NCBI GenBank assembly: GCA_944382845.1
Contig: CALWNN010000059.1
Coordinates: 1-33,176 of the forward strand
Origin: an uncultured Clostridia bacterium
GTDB lineage: Bacteria; Bacillota; Clostridia; Oscillospirales; Ruminococcaceae
Direction: 5' to 3'
DNA: 33,176 nucleotides
The translations under genes and the position numbers were made by a program. This document shows, in pieces, positions 15,988 through 24,492 of the stretch; within the stretch, counting starts at the first letter, position 1, and each line of letters opens with the position of its first letter. The notes beneath the pieces were generated by a model. That model worked only from the letters and a program-made list of their open reading frames with translations, did not search any database and was not told the origin of the DNA.

Positions 15988-16944
15988 TTGAAAAAACAAC
16001 CTGTTATTGTTGTGGTAGGTCCTACCGCTTCGGGCAAAACTGCTGTGGCAGTTGAAATAGCAAAAAAATATAACGGCGAAGTGGTTTCTGCTGATTCGAT
16101 GCAGATATATAAGGGTATTTCTGTTGCTACTGCAAAGCCTACTGCTGCTGAAATGCAGGGAATAAAGCATTATCTCATTGATTTTGTTGATCCTTGCCAG
16201 AGTTTTTCCGTTGCTGATTATGTTGCTGAAGCAAAAAAAGCTGTTGCGGAAATTGTTTCAAAGGGAAAGATCCCGATCATTTGTGGCGGAACAGGTCTAT
16301 ATATCAATTCCCTTATTGATAACGTTAAGTTTGATGATACCTGTGCAGATACCGAACTTAGAGGCAAACTTTATGAATTTGCAAAGCTCAATGGCAATCA
16401 CTGCCTTTGGGAAAGATTGAATGAAATTGATCCTGAAACTGCAAAAAATGTTCATGAAAATAATCTTTCAAGAGTAGTAAGAGCAATTGAAGTTTATGAA
16501 AAGACTGGAATTCCTCTTTCCCGGCATAAAATCAACAGCCGCATGGAAGAGTCCCCTTATGAACCTCTTATGATAGGTCTTACATATAATGACAGGCAAA
16601 AGCTTTATGACAGGATCAACATAAGAGTTGATAAAATGCTTGAGTCAGGGCTTGTCGAAGAGGCAAGGAAAGTCTATGATACTTACGGACTTAAAACCGC
16701 TCACCAGGCTATAGGTTATAAGGAATTAATTCCTTACTTTGAAAGCAGGTCTGACTTAGAAAGCTGTATTGAAAATATCAAGCAGGAAACAAGACGTTAT
16801 GCTAAACGACAGCTTACGTGGTTTCGCAGAGATATTAGAATCAATTGGATTGAAATTGAAGAAAGTGTTAATTCTCAAAAAATCATTGAAAAAATCGAAA
16901 AAATAATAGCCAAATCAAAAATTTTGTGCTATAATAAAAGTTAA
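15988..16944 (+). CDS. miaA: tRNA dimethylallyltransferase MiaA
   Basis: Transfers a dimethylallyl group to N6 of A37 in UNN-reading tRNAs, creating the MiaB substrate. The P-loop is GPTASGKT (11-18), followed by VSADSMQIYKGISVATAKP and ICGGTGLYINSL; AHQAIGYKE and RRYAKRQLTWFRRD, near the C-terminus, are family blocks. The length of 318 residues is typical. The start codon is TTG, 6 bases after AAAGGAG. Order mutL-miaA-hfq is the same as in Escherichia coli as well as Bacillus, an unusually old gene neighbourhood. The end of the gene contains a probable promoter for hfq. Confidence 0.97.
   Translation: MKKQPVIVVVGPTASGKTAVAVEIAKKYNGEVVSADSMQIYKGISVATAKPTAAEMQGIKHYLIDFVDPCQSFSVADYVAEAKKAVAEIVSKGKIPIICGGTGLYINSLIDNVKFDDTCADTELRGKLYEFAKLNGNHCLWERLNEIDPETAKNVHENNLSRVVRAIEVYEKTGIPLSRHKINSRMEESPYEPLMIGLTYNDRQKLYDRINIRVDKMLESGLVEEARKVYDTYGLKTAHQAIGYKELIPYFESRSDLESCIENIKQETRRYAKRQLTWFRRDIRINWIEIEESVNSQKIIEKIEKIIAKSKILCYNKS
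16927..16935 (+). promoter_or_regulatory. Extended -10 promoter for hfq, inside the end of miaA
   Basis: TGCTATAAT is a perfect extended -10. The -35 at 16907-16912 (TAGCCA) is weak, as often with extended -10 promoters. The same 15 bases (TTTTGTGCTATAATA) recur in front of ligA. It would give hfq a leader of about 135 bases. A TTGACA at 16976-16981 has no good -10 partner. Confidence 0.5.
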
Positions 16945-17076
16945 AGTATTTTATTCTGAAATATCAACAGATCTTTTGACAGATTTTATTGTAATTTCGG
17001 ATTAATGTATATTTCGGGTATGAAACCGCCAAGCCATATCTGAAAGAAATTCATAGGGCGGAGAATAGGAGCTAAT

Positions 17077-17325
17077 ATGAACAAATCGTTAAATCTTCAG
17101 GATGTATTTCTTAATCAGGCAAGAAAAGAAAAAATACTTGTCACAATGTTTTTGATGAACGGATTTCAGTTTAAAGGGATAGTAAAAGGTTTTGACAGCT
17201 ATATTGTTATTCTTGACTGCGACGGAAAGCAGTATGTTGTTTATAAACATGCTATTTCTACTGTTGTACCTGTTAAGAATATTAATATTCTTGATTCATC
17301 AAGCACAAACAGTGAAAATGAATAA
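17077..17325 (+). CDS. hfq: RNA chaperone Hfq
   Basis: An Sm-like hexameric RNA-binding protein of 82 residues. Sm1 is recognisable in [17 protein letters not shown] and the [19 protein letters not shown] strand region; Sm2 is the diagnostic YKHAIST block. The C-terminal tail is short, as in Gram-positive Hfq, which suggests a modest sRNA role compared with enterobacteria. It stands 132 bases after miaA, with its own probable promoter, and about 110 bases before the next gene. Confidence 0.97.
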   Translation: MNKSLNLQDVFLNQARKEKILVTMFLMNGFQFKGIVKGFDSYIVILDCDGKQYVVYKHAISTVVPVKNINILDSSSTNSENE

Positions 17326-17380
17326 TTTCAGTAATTAATGAAAAGGATAACAAAACGAATATAATTATAGTATTTGTATG

Positions 17381-17428
17381 CTTTTCGTGATGTAAAACGT
17401 TCCGTACAGGAACTCCATACGAAAGGGG
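17381..17428 (+). promoter_or_regulatory. Inverted repeat that could mask the ribosome site of the HlyD-like gene
   Basis: cttttcgt (17381-17388) can pair with acgaaagg (17419-17426, one G-T pair), which overlaps the AAAGGGG ribosome site at 17422-17428. A second hairpin, gttcc/ggaac (17399-17413), sits in its loop. The pairing is seen; a regulatory role is only inference. A TATAAT at 17360-17365 could serve as promoter, with a poor -35. Confidence 0.3.
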
Positions 17429-17437
17429 TATGACAAT

Positions 17438-18685
17438 TTGAATTCTCGTGCATTGAAATTTGTTATGGCTCTTATCGTCCTGTTTGTTCTGATATATGCC
17501 GGGGCTAATTTATATAATTCCGCAAAAAATGATTACGCTACAGAAGAAGCTGTAGAATATACTGTTAATGAGAATATTTATTTTGACGGTGTGTTTATCC
17601 GTGATGAAACCGTTGTTACTTACAACGGTGAAGGTGTTATAGATTATGTTAATCCTGACGGAAGCAAGCTTTCAAATTCTTCTGTAATAGCTGATGTTTA
17701 CGACGATGAATCGCGTATAATCGCCAAGGACAGAATAGAACAAATTGAGAAAGAGATTTCAAATCTTGAAAGAGCACAGAATCCTGGCACTACAAACTAT
17801 GCAAAACCGGAATCCGTTAAATCACAGATAGATGATAAATATACATTGCTTGCATCATATCTGCAAAATGGTGATCTATCAAGTGCAAGAACTGTTCAGA
17901 GTAGCTTACTTTTCAATATGAATGTATACAGCGTTGTCACTCAGACAGATACTGACTTTGAGTCAAGAATAAACGAACTTGAAATCCGGATTGCTCAATA
18001 TCAGGAACAGTATGCTGAACCTCAGGCTACCATTACTACGGATCATACGGGCTATTTTGTAAGCGTTACCGACGGTTATGAGGGGGTTGTCAGTATGTCC
18101 GAAATAGACAACCTTTCACCAGATACCGTGCAAAACATCATTGATGGCAAAGGGGCTGAAAATACAGAGAATGCTATCGGTAAAATATATGACAGCTATG
18201 AATGTTATATTGCAGGAATAGTTAAACAGAGCAATAAGCTTCTGAAAAACGATACGCTCAAGGTGAGACTTGGAAACTCTGAAAGCGTGTACGATGTCAC
18301 AATTTATAATGTCATTAATACCGATGATGAAAATTGTATGCTTATATTGCAGTGCGACGCTATTGATGAATTTATCTCAAGGGAAAGAGTCGAACGTGTC
18401 GAGCTTATATTTCAGGAGTATACAGGACTTAAAGTTCCGAGAGATGCTATTAGATTTCTTGATGTAACTGAAACTGTACCCGATGAAAACGGACTTGAAA
18501 CTGAACAGACTGTTGAGTATAAAGGCGTTTATGTTATGCTTGGTCAGGAAGTAACATTTAAAAAGATTGATGTTATTTACGAAGGCGATAATTTTGTTAT
18601 TTCAGATAACGTATCTGATACTGAATATCTGAACCTTTACGATAGGATCATTACGGAGGAGGTCAAGGATAAAGATGTTTCATGA
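17438..18685 (+). CDS. HlyD-like membrane-anchored adaptor protein, function unknown
   Basis: 415 residues with one N-terminal membrane segment (about 7-27, KFVMALIVLFVLIYAGANLY) and an extracytoplasmic remainder. The part after the anchor (VEYTVNENIYFDGVFIRDE, then GEGVIDYVNPDGSKLSN) resembles the biotinyl-lipoyl-like hybrid of membrane-fusion proteins; a coiled-coil hairpin follows (AKDRIEQIEKEISNLERAQ) and then beta-barrel-like sequence. No ABC or RND transporter gene is adjacent. Instead it overlaps yggS by 11 bases and leads the division cluster, so a role in envelope or septum assembly is conceivable. The start is TTG, 9 bases after AAAGGGG; a nearer ATG is out of frame and stops at once. 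Confidence 0.8.
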   Translation: MNSRALKFVMALIVLFVLIYAGANLYNSAKNDYATEEAVEYTVNENIYFDGVFIRDETVVTYNGEGVIDYVNPDGSKLSNSSVIADVYDDESRIIAKDRIEQIEKEISNLERAQNPGTTNYAKPESVKSQIDDKYTLLASYLQNGDLSSARTVQSSLLFNMNVYSVVTQTDTDFESRINELEIRIAQYQEQYAEPQATITTDHTGYFVSVTDGYEGVVSMSEIDNLSPDTVQNIIDGKGAENTENAIGKIYDSYECYIAGIVKQSNKLLKNDTLKVRLGNSESVYDVTIYNVINTDDENCMLILQCDAIDEFISRERVERVELIFQEYTGLKVPRDAIRFLDVTETVPDENGLETEQTVEYKGVYVMLGQEVTFKKIDVIYEGDNFVISDNVSDTEYLNLYDRIITEEVKDKDVS

Positions 18686-19388
18686 TGATGCGGAACAAAA
18701 ATATAAAATTATTATTGAAAATGTTAAAGAAGTATGTTATAATGTTTCTGAGGCAATCGAAAAATATCGAAAAAGTTATGAGAATGTCAGAATTATGGCT
18801 GTTACCAAAACAGTTGCGCCTGAACTTGTAAATATTGCTGTTGACGAGGGAATAACTCTACTTGGTGAAAATAGAGTACAAGAATTCCTTGAAAAAAAAG
18901 ATATGTATAGAAAACAGGCGGAAGTTCATTTTATCGGTCATCTGCAAACAAATAAGGTTAAGTACATTGTTAATGATGTCACAATGATACAATCTGTTGA
19001 CAGCCTTAAACTGGCAAATGAAATAAACAGGTTAAGTGCCAAAAACAACAAAGTAATGGATGTTCTTGTTGAGATAAATATCGGAGATGAGTTAACTAAA
19101 AGCGGTGTTGATAAACATAACGTTTTTAGTCTTGTTGAACAGATGTCTCAGCTTGAGAATATAAAAGTAAAGGGTCTTATGACGATTCCGCCTCCAATGT
19201 GCGATGAATCGGTTTATGATGAGATGCATAAGATTTTTCTCGAATTAAAAGAAAAAGAATTATATAACGTAGACATGGACATTTTATCTATGGGGATGTC
19301 CGGGGATTATGTGACTGCTATTAAGCATGGATCTAATCTTGTGAGAATTGGAACAAAGCTCTTTGGAGCAAGAAATATACGGAGGTAA
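18675..19388 (+). CDS. yggS: PLP-binding homeostasis protein YggS/YlmE
   Basis: A fold-type III pyridoxal-phosphate protein without known enzyme activity that buffers vitamin B6 and affects amino-acid pools. The PLP lysine is Lys45 in MAVTKTV. GENRVQEF, HFIGHLQTNK, GLMTIPP and LSMGMSGDY followed by VRIGTKLFGAR are family blocks. Its 237 residues are standard. This is ylmE of the B. subtilis ylm cluster, immediately before sepF (ylmF), as here. AAGGA is 5 bases before the ATG, inside the end of the HlyD-like gene, implying coupled translation. Confidence 0.95.
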   Translation: MFHDDAEQKYKIIIENVKEVCYNVSEAIEKYRKSYENVRIMAVTKTVAPELVNIAVDEGITLLGENRVQEFLEKKDMYRKQAEVHFIGHLQTNKVKYIVNDVTMIQSVDSLKLANEINRLSAKNNKVMDVLVEINIGDELTKSGVDKHNVFSLVEQMSQLENIKVKGLMTIPPPMCDESVYDEMHKIFLELKEKELYNVDMDILSMGMSGDYVTAIKHGSNLVRIGTKLFGARNIRR

Positions 19389-19394
19389 TATGTA

Positions 19395-19823
19395 ATGAGT
19401 TTTATCAGCACACTTAAAAATGCATTTGTGTCACCTGACGACTATGAGGACGAGGAGTACTCCGCTATTTATGATAATGGCGAGGATAATGATACGGTTG
19501 CAAGCAGAGAAAAGAGAAACAGGGAAGTAAAGATCGCAGCAACAACAACTCTTCAGATCGTTCTTGCAAGACCTACCGATTATTCTGAAGTAAAGTCTAT
19601 TGGAGATGACCTTAACGCTCAGAAAACAGTTCTTTTAAATCTTGAAACTGTAAAGCCTGAGGACGCAAAGAGAATTCTTGATTTTCTTTCAGGAGTAGCA
19701 TATGCAAACGGAGCTGACATAAAAATGATGGCACAGAAAACTTTTGCTATTATGCCGAGAAACGTTGGGTTCAGCGGTGTTGACCTCATGAGCGAGCTTG
19801 AAAGCAACGGTTACAGCTTTTAA
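19395..19823 (+). CDS. sepF: Cell division protein SepF
   Basis: Binds the C-terminal tail of FtsZ and the membrane, helping Z-ring alignment and septum shape. The N-terminus (MSFISTLKNAFV) can form the amphipathic membrane-binding helix; an acidic linker (YEDEEYSAIYDNGEDND) follows. The conserved DUF552 domain covers about 50-142 (ARPTDYSEVKSIGDDLNA, LNLETVKPEDAKRILDFLSG, AQKTFAIMPRNV). GGAGGT lies 8 bases before the ATG; an ATG 5 bases earlier is followed at once by TAA. It overlaps the next gene in a TAATG. Confidence 0.95.
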   Translation: MSFISTLKNAFVSPDDYEDEEYSAIYDNGEDNDTVASREKRNREVKIAATTTLQIVLARPTDYSEVKSIGDDLNAQKTVLLNLETVKPEDAKRILDFLSGVAYANGADIKMMAQKTFAIMPRNVGFSGVDLMSELESNGYSF

Positions 19824-20599
19824 TGAAGCTTCATACGACTGGCATTGACTTATCTGATGAAGACGCAATTCTTTTAAGATGTATAGAAGATAAGATAGAT
19901 ATTTCTGAAAGACAGTTTATAACAAAATGCACTTTCTTTCTCAATGAAAGAGAGTGTGAGCTTGTTGAGGCTGTAATGAAAAAATCTCAATTCGAAGATT
20001 ATACGCTTTATGGCGGTTATGACAATTCAAAAAGAAAAATTTTTGCTGTCTTTCCGCCTTACAGTTATGTGAATTTTTCCGATTTGCCTGTCAGATGCAT
20101 AACGTTTGAATACAGGCGTGAGGATAAACTTACCCACAGGGATTTTCTGGGGAAATTTATGTCGCTTAATGTTGAAAGAAAAACTATTGGTGATATTCTT
20201 GTCTCAGAAGGAAAAACCTGTGCTTTTGTATACGAAACAGTATATGATCAGATTTTGTATAACTGTTCAAAAATAGGAAGAACCGGCGTTAAAGTATCTG
20301 AAGGTTTTGATTCATCCCTTGCTGTTGAACAAAGATTTTCTGAAATAAACGGTACAGTCGCTTCCTTGAGAGCTGATTGTATAATTAGTCTTGCAACAGG
20401 ACTTAGCAGAGAAAAGTCTGTTTCATTGATCAGAAAAAACGGATTTATCGTAAATTTCAAAGAAATATTCAGTCCGAGTGTGAAGCTTGACGCTAATGAC
20501 GTTTTTTCGGTTAAAGGATATGGTAAATTCATTTTCAGGTCTGTCAATGGTTTATCTAAAAAGGATAGGATCCACATTACAATCTGTAAATTTTTGTAG
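19823..20599 (+). CDS. ylmH: YlmH-type S4-domain RNA-binding protein
   Basis: 258 residues. The C-terminal S4 domain is visible from about 180 on (VASLRADCIISLATGLSREK, then the RNA-binding turn with DVFSVKGYGKF). The N-terminal part resembles the YlmH fold with FPPYSYVNF. YlmH in B. subtilis lies between sepF/ylmG and divIVA and has been linked to ribosome or tRNA quality control. Here it overlaps the sepF stop codon by one base, so its translation is probably coupled to sepF. The membrane protein gene ylmG that normally separates them is absent. Confidence 0.88.
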   Translation: MKLHTTGIDLSDEDAILLRCIEDKIDISERQFITKCTFFLNERECELVEAVMKKSQFEDYTLYGGYDNSKRKIFAVFPPYSYVNFSDLPVRCITFEYRREDKLTHRDFLGKFMSLNVERKTIGDILVSEGKTCAFVYETVYDQILYNCSKIGRTGVKVSEGFDSSLAVEQRFSEINGTVASLRADCIISLATGLSREKSVSLIRKNGFIVNFKEIFSPSVKLDANDVFSVKGYGKFIFRSVNGLSKKDRIHITICKFL

Positions 20600-20611
20600 G
20601 AGGTAACAAAT

Positions 20612-21370
20612 ATGATGAATCCTAAGGATATCAAGGAAAAGAAGTTTGAAAAGGCTACATTTGGCTATAAGCCGGAAGAAGTAGATGAATTTCTTGCAAA
20701 AGTAGCTTCTGCTTATGCAGAAGTTGTTAAAACAAGTCAGGAAAATGAAGCAAAGATTATTAAACTTGTGGAAAAAATCAATGAGTACAGAGAAGATGAA
20801 GAGGCAATCAAGCAGACGCTTCTTACCGCTCAGAAATCAGCTAACAGAATCCTTGCAGACGCAAAGGCTGAAGGAGAAAAAATGCTTAGCGATGCAAAGG
20901 AAGAACACGCAAAGCTTATTGAACAGAACAACGCTGAAAGTGAGAAGATCATCAAAGAAAATAATGAAAGATGCGAAAGACTTATCAAGGAAACTGCTGA
21001 CAGAACCGAACAGAAGCTTGCAGCTTTAAAAATGCAGCAGGATAATGCTAAGGATAACCTTGAAAAGATGAAGATAGAAGTTACAAAGTTTAAGGCTCAG
21101 CTTACAGAACTTTACAACAAGCAGCTTCGTATGATTATTGAACTTCCTGAGCTTTCTGAAGATGAGATTAAAGAACTTATTCGTGAAAAAACCGAAAAGG
21201 CAAATGTTGCAAAAACAGACGCTGATCTCAAAAAGAAACAAGCTGAGGAAACTAATCGAGGACCGTCGGCAAAAGAATCTCCTGCTACTGTTGAAGAGCT
21301 TGGATTTGAAAATCCTAAGCCACATGATAACGAGCAGTTTGCAGGTCTTAAATTCGGCAAGAATAACTGA
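20612..21370 (+). CDS. divIVA: Septum/pole placement protein DivIVA
   Basis: A coiled-coil protein that recognises strongly curved membrane at septa and poles. The N-terminal lipid-binding domain is typical (DIKEKKFEKATFGYKPEEVDEFL). A long coiled coil spans about 40-190 and is rich in Glu, Lys and Ala heptads. The C-terminal 60 residues are variable and charged. At 252 residues it is longer than B. subtilis DivIVA (about 164), a common clostridial variation. Two ATGs stand side by side; AGGAGGT at 20598-20604 favours the first. The gene is 12 bases after ylmH. Confidence 0.94.
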   Translation: MMNPKDIKEKKFEKATFGYKPEEVDEFLAKVASAYAEVVKTSQENEAKIIKLVEKINEYREDEEAIKQTLLTAQKSANRILADAKAEGEKMLSDAKEEHAKLIEQNNAESEKIIKENNERCERLIKETADRTEQKLAALKMQQDNAKDNLEKMKIEVTKFKAQLTELYNKQLRMIIELPELSEDEIKELIREKTEKANVAKTDADLKKKQAEETNRGPSAKESPATVEELGFENPKPHDNEQFAGLKFGKNN

Positions 21371-21384
21371 TATTCGGAGTAAAT

Positions 21385-21900
21385 ATGTATTTATTAGCCG
21401 CAATTCTTATTGTTACACTTACAATTGTAGATCAGCTCACTAAATTTTTAGTTGTAAAAAATATACACCTTGGAGAAGTAATTAACGTTATTAAATTTGG
21501 GGATAATCCCGTATTCAGCCTAACTCATGTCAGAAATAAGGGAGCTGCATGGAGCTCATTTTCGGACAAGACTTCACTTCTTACGATTTTTACCTTTATA
21601 ATTATTGTATTCTTTCTTGTGGTCATGTTTGTGAAGCCTGTTCAGAAAAAGCTTCTTGGCAAATATATTGGTATATTTGAGACAATTTCATTTTCTCTTA
21701 TAATTTCCGGAGGTATAGGTAATTTGATTGATAGATTCCGCCTTAAAGAAGTTGTTGATTTTATTAAGGCTGATTTTATTGATTTTCCAATTTTTAATTT
21801 TGCTGATATTTGTGTTGTTATCGGATGCATTTTATTTGTTGCAGATATACTTATAAGCGATATTAAGTTAAGCAAAAAGCCGGAGAAAACGAATGAATAA
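21385..21900 (+). CDS. lspA: Lipoprotein signal peptidase (signal peptidase II)
   Basis: Cleaves the signal peptide of prolipoproteins after lipid modification. Four membrane segments are visible (about 2-22, 64-83, 98-116, 139-159). The catalytic aspartates are Asp125 in KEVVDFIKAD and Asp141 in FNFADICVVIG; GGIGNLIDR and HVRNKGAAWS are conserved blocks. The length of 171 residues is typical. CGGAG precedes the ATG. Its last 8 bases overlap the start of rluD, as in Bacillus, where lspA and ylyB are neighbours. Confidence 0.96.
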   Translation: MYLLAAILIVTLTIVDQLTKFLVVKNIHLGEVINVIKFGDNPVFSLTHVRNKGAAWSSFSDKTSLLTIFTFIIIVFFLVVMFVKPVQKKLLGKYIGIFETISFSLIISGGIGNLIDRFRLKEVVDFIKADFIDFPIFNFADICVVIGCILFVADILISDIKLSKKPEKTNE

Positions 21901-22798
21901 GTACTCTATTTCTGTTTCTATGGAAAATGAAGATATACGTGTCGATAAACTAATTGCAGAAAGTTGCAGTGAGCTTACAAGATCCGCTGTACAAAAGTTA
22001 ATCGAAAACGGTAATGTTTTTGTAAACGGTAGAATAGTTACAAAAAACTATAGATCAAAAATTAATGACATTGTTGAGTTTGAAATTCCGAAGCCGGTTG
22101 TTTTGGAAGCTGTACCACAGAATATACCTGTTGATATACTTTATGAAGACGATGACCTTCTTATAGTTAATAAACCCAAAGGTATGGTGGTTCATCCGGC
22201 AGCAGGAAATCCGGACGGAACACTTGTTAACGCTCTTATGTATCACTGTGAGGGCAAGTTATCATCTATTAACGGGGTAATAAGACCGGGAATAGTTCAT
22301 CGTATAGATAAAATGACAAGTGGTCTGCTTATTGTTTGCAAAAACGATGTTTCGCATAATTTTATTGCCGAACAAATTAAAGCACACAGCTTTACACGAG
22401 AATATTATGCTGTAAACTGCGGACATTTTAAAACTCATGAGGGAATAATCAATGCTCCTATTGGACGAGATAAAACCGATCGCAAGAAAATGTGCGTTAC
22501 CGAAATAAATTCCAAAGAAGCCGTTACTCGATTTGCTGTTTTAGAAGAGTTTAATAACTATGCATTAACAAAATTTACTCTTGAAACCGGAAGGACTCAT
22601 CAGATCAGAGTTCACTCTGCATATGTTGGACACCCTGTTTTAGGTGATGATGTTTACGGAAAACCATTTAAAGGAATTGATGGTCAGTGCCTTCATGCTA
22701 AAAAAATAGGGTTTATTCACCCGGCAACAAAAGAATATATGGAATTTGACAGCGATTTGCCTGACTATTTCATGCGTATTTTAAATAAGATTAAATAG
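21893..22798 (+). CDS. rluD: RluA/RluD-family 23S rRNA pseudouridine synthase
   Basis: Isomerises uridines in large-subunit rRNA. An S4 RNA-binding domain occupies about 15-65 (RVDKLIAESCSELTRSAVQ). The catalytic core has the aspartate Asp139 in GIVHRIDKMTSGLL, preceded by LLIVNKPKGMVVHP, and ends with the ETGRTHQIRVH block. The 301-residue, two-domain form corresponds to RluD / B. subtilis YlyB; the precise target uridines cannot be deduced. The start overlaps lspA (ATGAATAA), implying coupled translation. Confidence 0.93.
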   Translation: MNKYSISVSMENEDIRVDKLIAESCSELTRSAVQKLIENGNVFVNGRIVTKNYRSKINDIVEFEIPKPVVLEAVPQNIPVDILYEDDDLLIVNKPKGMVVHPAAGNPDGTLVNALMYHCEGKLSSINGVIRPGIVHRIDKMTSGLLIVCKNDVSHNFIAEQIKAHSFTREYYAVNCGHFKTHEGIINAPIGRDKTDRKKMCVTEINSKEAVTRFAVLEEFNNYALTKFTLETGRTHQIRVHSAYVGHPVLGDDVYGKPFKGIDGQCLHAKKIGFIHPATKEYMEFDSDLPDYFMRILNKIK

Positions 22799-22810
22799 GA
22801 GCTTTGTTAA

Positions 22811-23632
22811 ATGTTTGAATCTATCTCAAAAGTGCTTCTTATAACGGATATGGACGGAACTTTTCTTCCAACGAATAAAATTCCTTCAAATAAAAATCTT
22901 GAAGCTGTAAAAAGATTTCAGAAGGCAGGAGGAAAGTTTTCTATTGCAACAGGACGTGCGTTGCAGGCATCGGATCAATATTTTGATTCCTTTTCAGTTG
23001 ATATGCCGTTTATTCTTTGCAACGGCGGAATGATTTACGATCTGGAAAACAAAAAGTCTATTTACAATGTTTATCTTCCTGATTCTGCAAAAAATTATTC
23101 AAAAGAAATTTATGATGAATTTCCTTCCTTAGGAGGAGAGATACTTACAATAAATAATGTAATAGTTTACAAAATGACTGATATGGAACTTGAACATACA
23201 AAAATTTGTAAAGTCACTCCCGAAATCGTAAATTCGCTCGATGATATCAAGGACGGATGGTACAAAAAGCTTTTCTGCGATACTCCCGAAAATATTGATA
23301 AGGTAATAGAATTTGTCAAGGCAAAAGGCTATGATGATGTTGACTTTGTAAGAAGTGCACCGATCTATTATGAAATGCTTCCTAAGAAAATTTCAAAGGG
23401 TACTGCTCTGAAAGAGCTTCGCAAACTCTGTCATCTTGAAGAATATACTATTGTTGCAGCGGGAGACTATAACAATGACATTGAAATGCTTATGGAAGCC
23501 GATGTGGGAGTTTGTCCGTCAAACAGTACAGACGAGGCGAAAGCCGCTGCTGATGTAGTATTTGATGTTTCTTGTGATGAGGATTTTATTGCATCGGTAA
23601 TTGATTATATTTTCAATAAATCTGATAAATAA
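22811..23632 (+). CDS. Cof-type HAD-IIB family phosphatase
   Basis: 273 residues with the HAD motifs: motif I DMDGTFLP (nucleophile Asp13, acid Asp15), motif II in FSIATGRAL, the conserved lysine in KKISKGTALKEL, and motif IV GDYNNDIEMLMEADVGV. The cap inserted between motifs II and III is of the C2B type. Such enzymes dephosphorylate sugar phosphates, nucleotides or flavin precursors; substrate cannot be predicted. It sits 12 bases after rluD and 17 before the transketolase genes, so sugar-phosphate metabolism is a reasonable guess. Confidence 0.9.
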   Translation: MFESISKVLLITDMDGTFLPTNKIPSNKNLEAVKRFQKAGGKFSIATGRALQASDQYFDSFSVDMPFILCNGGMIYDLENKKSIYNVYLPDSAKNYSKEIYDEFPSLGGEILTINNVIVYKMTDMELEHTKICKVTPEIVNSLDDIKDGWYKKLFCDTPENIDKVIEFVKAKGYDDVDFVRSAPIYYEMLPKKISKGTALKELRKLCHLEEYTIVAAGDYNNDIEMLMEADVGVCPSNSTDEAKAAADVVFDVSCDEDFIASVIDYIFNKSDK

Positions 23633-23649
23633 ATACCGGAGGTAAAAAT

Positions 23650-24489
23650 ATGGATGCTTCAATTAAAAAACAGCTTGAAATTACAGCCTGTAAAATTCGT
23701 ATGGGGATAATCGAAGGCGTTTTCAACGCTAAATCAGGTCATCCGGGAGGATCGCTTTCAATAGCCGACACACTTACATATCTTTATTTTTCAAAGATGG
23801 CAGTTTATCCTGAAAATCCTGATTTTGAGGACAGAGACAGACTTGTTCTTTCAAAGGGTCATTGCGCTCCTGCTTTGTATTCAACACTTGCGGAAAGAGG
23901 TTTTTTCAGCAAGGATGAACTTAAATCTTTAAGACACATCGGCGCATTGCTTCAGGGACATCCTTGTATCCATATTCCAGGAGTTGATATGTCATCAGGC
24001 TCTTTAGGACAGGGAATTTCTGCTGCGTGCGGTATGGCTCTTTCCGGAAAAATATCAAACAAGCCATATAAGGTCTATACAATTTTAGGAGACGGTGAAA
24101 TTGAAGAAGGTCAGGTGTGGGAGGCAGCTATGTTTGCAACCCAATACAAGCTTGATAACCTTGTTGCAATTGTTGACAACAACGGATTACAGATAGACGG
24201 AAAGATTGAAGATGTTTGCTCTCCTTATCCTATCACAGATAAGTTCGAAGCTTTTGGATGGCATGTTATTGAAATGAATGCTCACGATTTTGATGATATT
24301 GAAAGAGCTTTCAATGAAGCTGAAACCATATTGAATCAGCCTGTTGTTATTGTTCAGAAGAGCATCAAAGGCAAAGGTGTATCATATATGGAAAATAACG
24401 TTTCATGGCATGGCGCCGCTCCTAACGCTGAACAATACGAGATCGCTATGAAAGAACTTAATGAAACACTTAAAGGCTTGGAGGGTTAA
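23650..24489 (+). CDS. Transketolase, N-terminal (TPP-binding) subunit
   Basis: With the next gene it forms a two-polypeptide transketolase, moving two-carbon units between sugar phosphates in the non-oxidative pentose phosphate pathway. Recognisable blocks are AKSGHPGGSLSIADTL, VLSKGHCAPALY, SGSLGQGISAA and the thiamine diphosphate motif GDGEIEEGQVWEAA with DNNGLQIDG. The length of 279 residues matches split transketolase alpha chains of Clostridia and Archaea. GGAGGT lies 7 bases before the ATG. Confidence 0.95.
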   Translation: MDASIKKQLEITACKIRMGIIEGVFNAKSGHPGGSLSIADTLTYLYFSKMAVYPENPDFEDRDRLVLSKGHCAPALYSTLAERGFFSKDELKSLRHIGALLQGHPCIHIPGVDMSSGSLGQGISAACGMALSGKISNKPYKVYTILGDGEIEEGQVWEAAMFATQYKLDNLVAIVDNNGLQIDGKIEDVCSPYPITDKFEAFGWHVIEMNAHDFDDIERAFNEAETILNQPVVIVQKSIKGKGVSYMENNVSWHGAAPNAEQYEIAMKELNETLKGLEG

Positions 24490-24492
24490 TAT

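Noticed and set aside
16976-17006. TTGACA upstream of hfq as its main promoter
   Set aside because: No TATAAT-like element lies 16-18 bp downstream; the extended -10 inside miaA is better.
17399-17413. gttccgtacaggaac as a LexA/SOS box
   Set aside because: The half-sites are in the wrong order and spacing for the firmicute box (GAAC-N4-GTTC); better explained as a small hairpin.
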